Assembly (NCBI GenBank): GCA_017480325.1
Contig: JAFVAY010000002.1
Location: 124,001-188,000 of the forward strand
DNA from: Clostridiales bacterium
GTDB lineage: Bacteria > Bacillota > Clostridia > Saccharofermentanales > Saccharofermentanaceae
Direction: 5' to 3'
DNA: 64,000 nucleotides
Shown here one piece after another: positions 52,390 through 62,275 of this stretch (within the stretch, counting starts at the first letter, position 1; every line of letters starts with the position of its first letter). The notes beneath the pieces were generated by a model. The model did not search any database and was not told the DNA's origin. It worked only from the letters and a program-made list of their open reading frames with translations. The translations under genes and the position numbers were made by a program.

Positions 52390-53211
52390 ATGAATCAATC
52401 ATTTTCGGTATTAATGTCTTTATATATAAAAGAAAAACCAGAGTATGCAAAGGCGTGCTTTGATAGTTTGCTAAGGCAGACTGTTCAGGCAGATGAGTGG
52501 GTTATTGTTGAAGATGGACCTCTCACAGAGGAGATGTATGATTTACTTGATAAATATCAAGCTGAGCATCCGGGACTGATAAAGCGTGTTCCGCTTGAGA
52601 AGAATCAAGGACTTGGATTAGCATTAAGAGCAGGAGTTCCTGAATGCAAGAATGAATTGATAGCTCGCATGGACACAGATGATATTGCACGAGAAGATAG
52701 ATTTGAAAGACAATTAACTGAATTTGCAAAGAATCCACAACTTGATATTTGTGGAAGTAATATAGATGAGTTTGAAGGAGATGTGAAGAACGTTGTGGCT
52801 CATCGACATGTCCCTTTGTCAGATTTTGATATTAAGGAGTACCAGAAAAGACGAGACGCCTTCAATCACATGACAGTGATGTATAAGAAAGGCTCCGTTT
52901 TGAAGGCTGGCAATTATGAGTCATGTCCACTGATGGAAGATACTTATTTGTGGGTGCGGATGATGCTAAATAATAGTATTTGTATAAATATTGATGAGCC
53001 ATTAGTATATGCTAGAGTCGGTAAGGATATGTTTGAGCGTAGAGGCGGTTGGTCTTATTTTAAGAAATATCGAGTTGGCCGAATGAAAGTTTATAAAACA
53101 GGATATATAACTTGGTTGGACTACTTCTACACGATTATCGTACAGCTAATTGTTGCAATTGTTCCGGGCAATTTGCGGGGATGGATTTTCAAAAATGTAC
53201 TTCATAGATAA
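52390..53211 (+). CDS. Family 2 glycosyltransferase (AmsE-like)
   Basis: 273 residues from ATG 52390 (GGGGGCG upstream; TTG 52372 also in frame). VLMSLYIKEKPEYAKACFDSLLRQT, WVIVEDGPLT, IARMDTDDIAREDRFERQ (DxD) and PLMEDTYLWVRMM mark GT2. Cytoplasmic, acting on the lipid-linked repeat unit. Confidence 0.88.
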   Translation: MNQSFSVLMSLYIKEKPEYAKACFDSLLRQTVQADEWVIVEDGPLTEEMYDLLDKYQAEHPGLIKRVPLEKNQGLGLALRAGVPECKNELIARMDTDDIAREDRFERQLTEFAKNPQLDICGSNIDEFEGDVKNVVAHRHVPLSDFDIKEYQKRRDAFNHMTVMYKKGSVLKAGNYESCPLMEDTYLWVRMMLNNSICINIDEPLVYARVGKDMFERRGGWSYFKKYRVGRMKVYKTGYITWLDYFYTIIVQLIVAIVPGNLRGWIFKNVLHR

Positions 53212-53234
53212 TATATGTAGGAGAAAAAACGACC

Positions 53235-54092
53235 ATGACACAATATGATTCTCAATTATTAAAAAAAGTGCAAGCTGTTGACTTAAAGATGGCTAAATAC
53301 TTTGTTGAATTCTGCAATGATAATAACCTGCTATGCTATTTTTGTGGAGGAGGTTGTATAGGAGCTGTACGACATAAAGGATTTATACCCTGGGATGATG
53401 ATCTGGATTTTTTCATGCCTAGGAGAGATTATGAGAAGTTAAAGGATGTATGGTGTGACACAAATGAGTACGCATTACTCTATCCCACAGAAAAATATAA
53501 TGATCACAATATGTTTGCTACTCTTCGAGACAAAAATACTACCATGATAAAGCCATATCAGAAAGACTTGGACACTGTACATGGGATATCGGTTGATATT
53601 TTTCCTATAGACGGGTATCCTGATAAACCGATTGAAAGGAAGTTACAAGTGTTCTGGGGATTGGTATATCAGTTGTTTTGCTCACAGGTTATCCCAGAAA
53701 ATCACGGAGTAATAAGCACGATTGCTGCAAGGATAGCATTGGGAGTATTTAAGGGGAGAAAGATAAGATATAAGATATGGAAAAAAGCTGAAAAAGAAAT
53801 GACAAAGTACAGGATAGAAGATTGTGAGAATATTACGGAGATTTGCGCTGGACCAGGATATTTTAAGAACAAATATCCTAAGCAGATATTTGCAAGTGCC
53901 GTGTTTATGGATTTTGAAGATACTAAAATGCCTGTGCCAGTTAAGTATGATCAATATCTAAGAATTGTCTTTGGGGATTATATGAAGCTACCACCCGAAG
54001 ACAAAAGAGTTCCGCAGCATGATGCAATAGTCCTTGACCCAGAAAAATCCTATACTAACTATAAAGGACAATTTTATTGCACTGGGAATTAA
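53235..54092 (+). CDS. LicD-family phosphotransferase
   Basis: 285 residues with the LicD signature CYFCGGGCIGAVRHKGFIPWDDDLDFFMPRRDYEKL split here over about residues 33-67: the GGGCIGA loop and WDDDLD metal site of the nucleotidyltransferase fold. LicD proteins transfer phosphocholine or other phospho-alcohols from a CDP-donor to glycans. The nearby IspD-like gene could make such a CDP donor. Confidence 0.9.
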   Translation: MTQYDSQLLKKVQAVDLKMAKYFVEFCNDNNLLCYFCGGGCIGAVRHKGFIPWDDDLDFFMPRRDYEKLKDVWCDTNEYALLYPTEKYNDHNMFATLRDKNTTMIKPYQKDLDTVHGISVDIFPIDGYPDKPIERKLQVFWGLVYQLFCSQVIPENHGVISTIAARIALGVFKGRKIRYKIWKKAEKEMTKYRIEDCENITEICAGPGYFKNKYPKQIFASAVFMDFEDTKMPVPVKYDQYLRIVFGDYMKLPPEDKRVPQHDAIVLDPEKSYTNYKGQFYCTGN

Positions 54093-54108
54093 TACAAGGA
54101 GGATTATG

Positions 54109-55089
54109 ATGCCAAAAATCTCAGTAATTATTCCCGTGTACAATGTCGAGAAATATTTAAGAAAGTGTTTGGACACTGTAATTAATCAGACATTTTCTGA
54201 TCTAGAGATCATTTTAATAGATGATGGCTCCACGGATGGTGGATTATCAGTTTGTAAAGAATATGAGTCTTTGGATCAGAGAGTACATGTTTATCATAAA
54301 CCAAATGGTGGCCTTAGTAGTGCGAGAAATTACGGAATAGACAAAGCAACGGGTGAATATATAGGATTTGTTGATAGTGATGATTATATTTCAGAGGACA
54401 TGTATGAAGTACTATACAGAAATATCATTACTTATAATGCAGACATATCACTGTGCGGATTATACGATATATATAACGGAATACCTCAGAAAGTAAATAA
54501 TGATCATTTGGTTATAGAGGCCAATGCGGAAGAGACAATAAAGATTGTTATGGAGTCAGAAATTACTTCTGTAACAGCAGTTAATAAGTTATACAAGAGA
54601 GAGTTATTTGATAAAGTCCGTTATCCAGAGGGAAAAGTATCCGAGGATGCATTTGTTATTGTTGACTTACTTATGGAATGCAATAAAGCAGTGATTACAA
54701 GCGATCAAAAGTATTATTATATACACAGAGAAGGTAGCATTACAACATTAAAGTTTCGACCGCAACATCTTCATGTGTTGGAGGCTTATGAGAAGAATTA
54801 TAGATTAATTGAGAAATCTTACCCAAGTTTAATTCCTATTGCGAAAATGAGACTTTGTTGGGCACACTTTAATGTTCTAGACAAATTGGTGTTTGATAAT
54901 ACAGAAGAGTATAGAGAGACTAAAAATGATATTATTAAGTATCTCAAACAACATTATCTCTTTATTATAAAAAATAAGTATTTTACTAAATCACGTAAAA
55001 TTTCTATTTCATTATTGATGATTAGTAAAGGACTATATAAGGCTTGCGTGCAATTACAGAGAAAGAGATATCAAATAGAGGTAGAGTAG
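54109..55089 (+). CDS. Family 2 glycosyltransferase (EpsJ-like)
   Basis: 326 residues from ATG 54109 with AAGGAGGA 5 bases upstream. KISVIIPVYNVEKYLRKCL, EIILIDDGSTDGG, GLSSARNYGIDKATGEYIGFVDSDDYI are classic GT2 motifs. C-terminal 100 residues are helical and basic. AT-rich codon use compared with the housekeeping genes. Confidence 0.92.
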   Translation: MPKISVIIPVYNVEKYLRKCLDTVINQTFSDLEIILIDDGSTDGGLSVCKEYESLDQRVHVYHKPNGGLSSARNYGIDKATGEYIGFVDSDDYISEDMYEVLYRNIITYNADISLCGLYDIYNGIPQKVNNDHLVIEANAEETIKIVMESEITSVTAVNKLYKRELFDKVRYPEGKVSEDAFVIVDLLMECNKAVITSDQKYYYIHREGSITTLKFRPQHLHVLEAYEKNYRLIEKSYPSLIPIAKMRLCWAHFNVLDKLVFDNTEEYRETKNDIIKYLKQHYLFIIKNKYFTKSRKISISLLMISKGLYKACVQLQRKRYQIEVE

Positions 55090-55090
55090 T

Positions 55091-55807
55091 ATGACAGTAG
55101 CAATAATTATTGCCGGAGGATCCGGCGCAAGAATGGGGCAGGATATTCCCAAACAATTCATTAATGTATATGACAAGCCTGTTTTAATTTATACACTCGA
55201 AGGATTTCAGAAGCACCCACAGATAGATGCGATTGAAGTAGTGTGCATTGATGGCTGGCATGATGTTGTTTGGGCATATGCTAAACAGTTTGGTATTTCA
55301 AAGTTAAAATGGATTGTATCTGGTGGAAGAACCGGCCAGGAATCAATCAGAAATGGCGTCTATAATCTTGAGGACAAGGTTGGACCTGATGATATCATTA
55401 TTATTCATGACGGTATAAGACCACTTGTGGATGAGACAGTACTTACCGATGTGATTATTAAGGCTCAGGAGCATGGAAATGCAGTTACATCTCTGCCATA
55501 TAATGAACAAATTTTTGTGGTTGATGATGAAGTCAGTACGACGAAGTTCATTCCCAGAGAGACGCTTCGTCGTGTGTCTACTCCACAAGCCTATAGATTT
55601 GATCTTCTGGATTTAAAGTACCATGAAGCGTACGAAAAGGAAATTGGGATATACGGATCTCATTATACGAACACCATGATGGTTGAGCTTGGAGTCAGAC
55701 TGTACTTTGCAGCTGGTTCTGATAAGAACATCAAATTGACCACTAAGGATGACCTTGAGATGTTTAAGGCTTATCTGAAATCAGGTAAAGATAATTGGCT
55801 GAAGTAA
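55091..55807 (+). CDS. IspD-like cytidylyltransferase, probably for a CDP-alditol
   Basis: 238 residues. IIAGGSGARMGQDIPKQF is the CTP-binding loop, IIIHDGIRPLV and SDKNIKLTTKDDLEMF are family motifs. Placed in a glycan locus beside an SDR and a LicD gene, it is more likely a TarI/Mnp/Abp-type enzyme making a CDP-activated polyol than the isoprenoid enzyme. The substrate cannot be set from sequence. Confidence 0.87.
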   Translation: MTVAIIIAGGSGARMGQDIPKQFINVYDKPVLIYTLEGFQKHPQIDAIEVVCIDGWHDVVWAYAKQFGISKLKWIVSGGRTGQESIRNGVYNLEDKVGPDDIIIIHDGIRPLVDETVLTDVIIKAQEHGNAVTSLPYNEQIFVVDDEVSTTKFIPRETLRRVSTPQAYRFDLLDLKYHEAYEKEIGIYGSHYTNTMMVELGVRLYFAAGSDKNIKLTTKDDLEMFKAYLKSGKDNWLK

Positions 55808-55818
55808 AGGATAAAGTA

Positions 55819-56889
55819 ATGAATTTATATACAAGCGATTTATATATGGAAGATGTATATTCAGTAGGCTCTCTGGATTTACCTTGGGATAAATTGCAGG
55901 GTAAATGTCTCTTGCTTTCTGGGGCTACCGGACTTCTAGGCTCATTTTTAGTTGATGTGATTATGGAGAAAAATATCTCTGATAATTTGAACTGTACTGT
56001 ATATGCTCTTGGACGCAATGAGCAAAAGGCAAAGGAGCGTTTTTCTAAGCATTCCAATGACCCTAACTTAATCTTCATCTCCTATGATGTAAAGGAACCA
56101 TTTTTTCGAGATAACCTTGGTTCTATCGATTATGTTCTGCATCTCGCATCTAACACACATCCAGTGCAGTATTCAACTGATCCAATTGGTACTATTACAA
56201 CGAACATAATTGGACTTCAAAATATGCTCGAATTTGCAGTTAAGCATAATGCAACGCGTTTTGCTTTTGCATCTTCCAATGAAATCTACGGGGAGAATCG
56301 CGGAGATGTCGAGTTTTTTGATGAAGATTACTGTGGATATATAAATTCCAATACAATGAGAGCAGGATATCCTGAAAGTAAGAGGTGTGGAGAGGCTCTG
56401 TGTCAGGCGTATAAGGCACAGAAAGGACTTGATGTGGTCATTCCTCGTTTTACGCGCTCTTATGGTCCCACAATGCTTAGAACAGATACCAAAGCTATTA
56501 GCCAGTTTATTAATAAAGCTATTCAAGGAGAAGATATCATATTAAAGTCATCAGGGAACCAATTTTATAGTTATACCTATATGGCTGATGCGATAAGTGG
56601 GTTAATAAGGATACTTCTCTGTGGAGAGAGTGGAGAGGCTTATAATATTGCTGATGTGGGGTCAGATATAACTCTAAGGGATTTGGCTATTCTTATTGCA
56701 AGAACAACCGGACATAATGTTAAGTATGATATTCCAGATGATGTGGAAAAGGCTGGATATAGTACGGCGACAAAAGCTAGATTAGATGGTACTAAAATTA
56801 GAAGACTAGGTTGGAAACCTAAATTTGATATTCGATCAGGAATCGAAAGAACAATTCAGATATGTTCATCTGAGTATTTGGAAAGATAG
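55819..56889 (+). CDS. NAD-dependent sugar epimerase/dehydratase (SDR)
   Basis: 356 residues from ATG 55819 (AAAGGA upstream). LLLSGATGLLGSFLVDVI binds NAD, ASSNEIYGEN and the catalytic AGYPESKRCGE (Y-x-x-x-K) follow, then RFTRSYGPTM. Extended SDR like UDP-glucuronate decarboxylase/epimerases. It follows the cytidylyltransferase by 11 bases, so it may act on a linked precursor such as a keto sugar or CDP-linked substrate; inference. Confidence 0.87.
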   Translation: MNLYTSDLYMEDVYSVGSLDLPWDKLQGKCLLLSGATGLLGSFLVDVIMEKNISDNLNCTVYALGRNEQKAKERFSKHSNDPNLIFISYDVKEPFFRDNLGSIDYVLHLASNTHPVQYSTDPIGTITTNIIGLQNMLEFAVKHNATRFAFASSNEIYGENRGDVEFFDEDYCGYINSNTMRAGYPESKRCGEALCQAYKAQKGLDVVIPRFTRSYGPTMLRTDTKAISQFINKAIQGEDIILKSSGNQFYSYTYMADAISGLIRILLCGESGEAYNIADVGSDITLRDLAILIARTTGHNVKYDIPDDVEKAGYSTATKARLDGTKIRRLGWKPKFDIRSGIERTIQICSSEYLER

Positions 56890-58250
56890 TGGGGTATGGA
56901 GCTGTGATTGTGCAACAATGCTTAACGATAATAGAAAAGAGGGCAATTAAGCAAGTATTGGTGTGCTGGTCATGCTTGTTATTGTGCAGTTTGACGTCAC
57001 AAGAAGTTTTTATGTATCTGTATTTAGCGTTAGGCGTAATGTTTCTGGTACTTTCTTCTAAAGAATGTGATGTTCTGATGCTCTTTAGTTTAGTGAGCTT
57101 CGGGAATATAGTATCTATTGCTCCCAATTATTCCGTATCTTTGAGTTGGGTGTTTTCTATAGTGTTCATCATTAAATACTTTTTCGGAAAGTTTAAGATA
57201 TATAAAGGATCTTTTGTTCTATATTTGTTATTTGCGGCATACATGGTCATGGGGCTAAAGCCTGGACTAGAAGGATTTTTATCTGATATAAAAACGATTA
57301 TCAATTACCTACTGTTACTATTATTAATATATGAATGTAAAAATACAGATCATAATAAGGCGTTTGATTTCTATATTGTGGGACATCTTTTGTCAATAAT
57401 TTTATCGTTTCCTGTTAGAATTTCACCAAGGTTTGCACCTTTAATATCCCAGGCATTTACAGAAACAAGTGTTTTTAATGCCTTGCGTTTTACTGGAATA
57501 GACTTCGATACTAATTTCTTTTCGGCAAATTGCGCTTTTATCATCTCGATACTATTATTTTATTTTGCAAACAGAAGCAGGGATGATTTCCCATTGCGCC
57601 GAATGCGGATTGTTTTATTGATTTATATTGTATTTGGTATTCTTACATTCTCAAAGACATTTATGATAGACCTTTTAGTTATTGTTTTAGTCTATTTTAG
57701 TTCTAACCTAAGTAGAAAATTCGCTAATATGATTTTAACGGTTGTTTTGGTGGTTGTTGGATTTTATATAGTTGATACGGTGACAAATGGTATGCTGTTT
57801 AATGCGATCTTTGGACGTTTCTTTGAGACTGCCACAAATATAGATACATTGACCACAGGTAGATTTCACATATGGAAAGCCTATATGGATGACTGGAAAT
57901 CTAGTAGTCATAATATTTGGTTTGGAGTAGGGATGGCAAACAAGAAATTGAGATATTTGAATAAAATGCATCACCAAACATATATAGAAATTCTTTATCA
58001 GTTTGGTATTGTTGGTAGCATTTTATTTACTCTATATGTTGTTTCTCTATTTAGAATCGGAAAAGATGAAGATAAAGCGTTTGATAGCCATTCAAGATTC
58101 CTCGGATTAATCTCTATTGCTATGTGTGGACTTACTCTGGGGCAGTTTGCGTTCGATCATACTATTTTCCAACTTGTTCTATCCATATTAATGGTTGGAG
58201 GATGTATGTGGAAAGATCAAATGAGCTATATAGGACATAGAATGGATTAA
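56889..58250 (+). CDS. Wzy-type polysaccharide polymerase
   Basis: Up to 453 residues. The start is uncertain: GTG 56889 shares a base with the previous stop, and GTG 56910 has GGAG at better spacing. About 11 hydrophobic segments and a large polar loop with WFGVGMANKKLRYLNKMHHQTYIEILYQFG cut over about 350-380, which recalls the O-antigen ligase/polymerase family. It would join repeat units outside the membrane. Very AT-rich. Confidence 0.82.
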   Translation: MGYGAVIVQQCLTIIEKRAIKQVLVCWSCLLLCSLTSQEVFMYLYLALGVMFLVLSSKECDVLMLFSLVSFGNIVSIAPNYSVSLSWVFSIVFIIKYFFGKFKIYKGSFVLYLLFAAYMVMGLKPGLEGFLSDIKTIINYLLLLLLIYECKNTDHNKAFDFYIVGHLLSIILSFPVRISPRFAPLISQAFTETSVFNALRFTGIDFDTNFFSANCAFIISILLFYFANRSRDDFPLRRMRIVLLIYIVFGILTFSKTFMIDLLVIVLVYFSSNLSRKFANMILTVVLVVVGFYIVDTVTNGMLFNAIFGRFFETATNIDTLTTGRFHIWKAYMDDWKSSSHNIWFGVGMANKKLRYLNKMHHQTYIEILYQFGIVGSILFTLYVVSLFRIGKDEDKAFDSHSRFLGLISIAMCGLTLGQFAFDHTIFQLVLSILMVGGCMWKDQMSYIGHRMD

Positions 58251-58262
58251 GGAGATCATGAC

Positions 58263-59600
58263 ATGGCAAATATTGTACTGGTTTATGAACATAAGGCTCG
58301 TGAAATGGAATCCATCTTGCTAATTCAATATGAATTGAGAAGAAGGGGACATAATGTAGAACTATTCCATACACATGAATTGAACAGAAAAAAATATATT
58401 TTCAATAGTCCTGATGTTGTGGTGACTCCTTTTTTGTATGGAAATGCTGAATTGGACAAGTATGTTTTTGAAACATTTGGGCGTATAAAACGAATTTGCA
58501 ATCTTCAATGGGAGCAGGTATATAACGGTACGAGCAAACAAAACAATAAGAGGACACCGAAGGAGAATGCAAAGTATGCCACACATATTTGTTGGGGAAA
58601 AAACTCATATAATAGGCTAATGGCTAATGGGTGCATTAATGCAAAATTGACAGGCGCTCCACATATGGATTTTTTGAAAAAAGAATTCAGAACATGGTAT
58701 CTGTCTAGAGATACTTTATTTGAAAAGTATGGGTTAGTAAGAAATAACAAGACAATACTTTTTATTTCTTCGTTTTCTTACTTAGGATTAAGTGATGAAA
58801 GAATGGAAGAAATAAAGGCTAGAGCAGATTTTGATCCTTATTATTTTAGAGATCTAACTGAAAAATCAAGAGATATTATTTTTTCGTGGTTTGAGAAAGT
58901 ATTAATTGAACAACCAGATGTTACTATTGTGTATCGTCCGCATCCTGGCGAATTATATGATGATAAAATCAAAAAGATGTGTGAACGTTTCAATAATATG
59001 AAATGTATTGCGGATGAATCAGTTAAACAGTGGATAGTGGCATGTGATGTTATACTTAACTGGTATAGTACAGCAGGTGTTGAAGCATATTTTGCGGGTA
59101 AGAATAATATTTTTTTAAGACCGGTTCCTTTTCCAACAGATATGGAGTTTGAGATGTTTGAATCAGTATGTACTGCTATGACATTAGATGATTTTGTATC
59201 GTTAATAAATGATGAGAATAAAGTTGAAGAGTATTATTTACAACATCCTTTAGGCGAACGAATTGCACCTTATTATTTAACAGATACATCTCTTTCTTTT
59301 GTTAAAATAGCAGATGAAATAGAAAGATTGATCAACTCAGATGGGGATAAACACTTATGTGATAAATATAAAATCACAAAAAAAATTCAAAGCCATATAA
59401 AGTACATAGCTAAAGAATTATTGTATGAGAATTGGAGACGATCATCGCACTTAGCATTAACTATAATAGAGAAGGTTGTGCGACTTCAGGAATTTGTAAA
59501 TTACCAATCTAGGCTTGAACAAGAAAAAATCTTACCTGAAGATATAAATTTACTTGAAACTAGGATTCAAGCAATCTATAGGGATTTAGGAAGAGGTTAA
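58263..59600 (+). CDS. GT-B-like surface carbohydrate biosynthesis enzyme
   Basis: 445 residues. N-terminal NIVLVYEHKAREMESILLIQYELRRRG and a C-terminal donor domain with VTIVYRPHPGELYDD and NWYSTAGVEAYFAGK resemble CDP-glycerol glycerophosphotransferase-like and surface carbohydrate biosynthesis proteins. The C-terminal 90 residues are helical. No membrane segment. Donor unknown; a CDP donor would fit the nearby IspD-like gene. Confidence 0.72.
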   Translation: MANIVLVYEHKAREMESILLIQYELRRRGHNVELFHTHELNRKKYIFNSPDVVVTPFLYGNAELDKYVFETFGRIKRICNLQWEQVYNGTSKQNNKRTPKENAKYATHICWGKNSYNRLMANGCINAKLTGAPHMDFLKKEFRTWYLSRDTLFEKYGLVRNNKTILFISSFSYLGLSDERMEEIKARADFDPYYFRDLTEKSRDIIFSWFEKVLIEQPDVTIVYRPHPGELYDDKIKKMCERFNNMKCIADESVKQWIVACDVILNWYSTAGVEAYFAGKNNIFLRPVPFPTDMEFEMFESVCTAMTLDDFVSLINDENKVEEYYLQHPLGERIAPYYLTDTSLSFVKIADEIERLINSDGDKHLCDKYKITKKIQSHIKYIAKELLYENWRRSSHLALTIIEKVVRLQEFVNYQSRLEQEKILPEDINLLETRIQAIYRDLGRG

Positions 59601-59601
59601 A

Positions 59602-61032
59602 GTGTTAAAAACAATTATTAAATTCTCTGTATCGAATATAGTTAATTTGTTTTTGGGTGTGTTATCAGCTATTGTTTTGACAAGAGCATTTTCCCCAACA
59701 ATATATGGTACTCTTAATATTTTTAATGCTACTGTAGCGACTGGATTGAGTATCCTGTATCTCGGATTAGATAGTAGCTTTATACGATTTTACAATGAAC
59801 CACCAAGTATTGATACAAATAAAGAGCTTGGAACAAAACTGCTGTTTTGTAGTTTGTTAGTAACAATTATTGTCTCACTTGTTAGCATATTTGTATTGTA
59901 CAATGACTTTTCTACATATATCTTTGGATTTAGTAGTAGAATTATTGTTTGTATGGTATTTGTTAGCATTATAGCTCAAATAGTGCTTAGATTCCTTAAT
60001 ATAAAATATAGGATGGACTTTAATACAAAACAATTTACTATACAAGCTATTTTGACACAGTCTGTATTAAAACTATTTGTGATTATTTCTGCATTATTAG
60101 CGTTTAACATAGAAGGAGTTGTATCGTTTAGTGCTTTGAGTATAATGATACTTGCTATAGTATACTCATATGTACAGAGAAAGAGTTTTTTTTCTTTCAA
60201 AAATTTTAGTGACTATACACAATATAAACCAGTGTTCAAATTTGCTGCATTTTCTGCCCCGCTTTCTATTTGCATAAATTTAAATACATCCTTAACGCAG
60301 CAAATAATTTCTCATTCACTTAATGTTTCATCTGTTGGAATTTATTCATCGGCAGGTTATTTTGCAAGTATTTTAGGAGCCCTACAGGGTGGATTCTCCA
60401 CCTTTTGGTCTGCCTATATGTATAGTAATTACAGGGATAAGCAAGAAAATATAAAAAAAATAAATGAATACTTACTGTTAGTGATAATAATTGTATATGC
60501 ATGCCTTATCTTGGGGAAGGATATTGTATATTTATTGATTGGTCAAGAATACCAAGAAAGTAAATCTTTCTTCTCCATGACTTTATCCTATCCTATCCTT
60601 ATGCTTGCAGCAGAAACAACCACATATGGAATTGGAATTATGAAAAAGACACAGTATTCTTTGGTCTGCTTCATAGTTTCTATTTGTTTGAATCTTGGAC
60701 TCGCATATCTTTTTATTCCTTTTCTGGGATTGAAAGGAGCTGCAATGGCATCGATGTTATCGGGATTGGTTTTATATATATCTCGTTCAATTATCGGCCA
60801 GAAGTTATATAAAAGCATATCGGACATTCGCATAACGATTATTGATATTATTGCCATCATATGCCTAGCGTTGGTGCCTGCGTTTTTGCCTGAGCGCATT
60901 TCATATGTGGCCATAATAATTATTGTTGCTATTACTATAATTCTCAATTTTGAAAGAACAAAAGATCTATTACGTAAGTTTATGGGATTATTGAGTGATA
61001 TGAAAATAAACTTTGGAAGGAGGAGCAGATAA
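59602..61032 (+). CDS. Wzx-type polysaccharide flippase
   Basis: 476 residues from GTG 59602 with GGAAGAGG upstream. About 14 hydrophobic segments, MATE/MOP fold: IIKFSVSNIVNLFLGVLSAIVLTRAFSP at the start and YSSAGYFASILGALQGGFSTFW centrally. Moves lipid-linked repeat units outward. The stop overlaps the next start. AT-rich. Confidence 0.9.
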   Translation: MLKTIIKFSVSNIVNLFLGVLSAIVLTRAFSPTIYGTLNIFNATVATGLSILYLGLDSSFIRFYNEPPSIDTNKELGTKLLFCSLLVTIIVSLVSIFVLYNDFSTYIFGFSSRIIVCMVFVSIIAQIVLRFLNIKYRMDFNTKQFTIQAILTQSVLKLFVIISALLAFNIEGVVSFSALSIMILAIVYSYVQRKSFFSFKNFSDYTQYKPVFKFAAFSAPLSICINLNTSLTQQIISHSLNVSSVGIYSSAGYFASILGALQGGFSTFWSAYMYSNYRDKQENIKKINEYLLLVIIIVYACLILGKDIVYLLIGQEYQESKSFFSMTLSYPILMLAAETTTYGIGIMKKTQYSLVCFIVSICLNLGLAYLFIPFLGLKGAAMASMLSGLVLYISRSIIGQKLYKSISDIRITIIDIIAIICLALVPAFLPERISYVAIIIIVAITIILNFERTKDLLRKFMGLLSDMKINFGRRSR

Positions 61033-62240
61033 TGTTCAGTATAGATAGATTTATTTGTAACCAGGTTACAAAGCGTCCTTCTTCAATGTTTTATCCTGAC
61101 ATTGAAGCGAACAGAGACGCTTTGGCGAAGAAGATTCAGGGGAAGTCAGTTCTTGTTATTGGTGGTGCCGGGTCCATTGGTTCCTCCTTTATCAAGGCAC
61201 TTCTTCCGTTCAAACCCGCATCTTTAGTTGTGGTCGATACGAATGAGAATGCGCTGGCGGAACTTACAAGGGACCTCCGTTCGACTAAAGGTATGTACGT
61301 TCCCTCTGTCTACGTTACATATCCGATGGATTTTGCATCTCTAGTGTTTGAAAAGATGTTTAGATCGCACGGAGGATTCGAAATCGTAGGAAACTTCAGC
61401 GCTCATAAGCATGTTAGGTCTGAGAAGGACATCTACTCTGTTGAGGCGTTACTTCAGAACAATGTGCTTCATGCCAAACTCCTGCTTGATCTGCTTTCTG
61501 AGTATCCGCCAGAAGAATACTTCTGCGTGTCTACAGATAAGGCTGCTAATCCTGTGAACATCATGGGGGCGTCTAAGCGAATCATGGAAGATGTTATCTT
61601 CAGCTACTCGGACAAATTCCCTGTGAAGACTGCCAGGTTTGCAAATGTGGCCTTCTCTAATGGATCACTACCTGCGGGGTTCCTTGCCAGGATACAGAAG
61701 TTACAGCCTCTTTCGGCTCCGAGTGATGTACGTCGCTACTTTGTAAGCCCGGAAGAGTCTGGTCAGATATGTCTGCTATCATGCATCCTGGGAGAGAACC
61801 GTGCCATCTTCTTCCCGAAGCTTGAAGAAGCACAGATGATGACGTTTGATGCCATAGGAACGGAACTCTTGAAAGCACATGGATATGAGGTGCTGAAATG
61901 TAGCTCTGATGAAGAAGCAATCGATAAAGCCGAGGAATTGAAAAAAGGCAGCAATCTATATCCGGTTCACTATTCATTATCAGATACCTCTGGCGAGAAG
62001 CCTTTCGAGGAGTTCGTGACAGATACAGAGAATGCGGATTATAACCGTTTCTCTTCTTTGGGCGTGATCACGGGTAAAGTAATTCCGGATAAGAGAAGAG
62101 TGGAGAAACTCTTTACAGAGCTTAATGATGTGTTTAACAGAGAGTCAACAACAAAAGAAGAAGTTGTTGCGATTATGAAAGATTACCTCCCGAATTTTGA
62201 GCACATTGAAACGGGTAAATCATTAGATAGCAAGATGTAA
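61032..62240 (+). CDS. Soluble nucleotide-sugar 4,6-dehydratase (LegB/PseB-like)
   Basis: 402 residues. VLVIGGAGSIGSSFIKALL binds NAD(P) and CVSTDKAANPVNIMGASKRIMED carries the MxxxK variant site. It lacks the membrane part of the 36610 enzyme. Base composition returns toward that of the core genome here, unlike the AT-rich genes before it. Together with the next two genes it fits the first steps of legionaminic acid synthesis; PseB-type is possible. Confidence 0.87.
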   Translation: MFSIDRFICNQVTKRPSSMFYPDIEANRDALAKKIQGKSVLVIGGAGSIGSSFIKALLPFKPASLVVVDTNENALAELTRDLRSTKGMYVPSVYVTYPMDFASLVFEKMFRSHGGFEIVGNFSAHKHVRSEKDIYSVEALLQNNVLHAKLLLDLLSEYPPEEYFCVSTDKAANPVNIMGASKRIMEDVIFSYSDKFPVKTARFANVAFSNGSLPAGFLARIQKLQPLSAPSDVRRYFVSPEESGQICLLSCILGENRAIFFPKLEEAQMMTFDAIGTELLKAHGYEVLKCSSDEEAIDKAEELKKGSNLYPVHYSLSDTSGEKPFEEFVTDTENADYNRFSSLGVITGKVIPDKRRVEKLFTELNDVFNRESTTKEEVVAIMKDYLPNFEHIETGKSLDSKM

Positions 62241-62275
62241 ATTTGCCGATAGGCAGGAAAAAGAAGGTAAATGAG

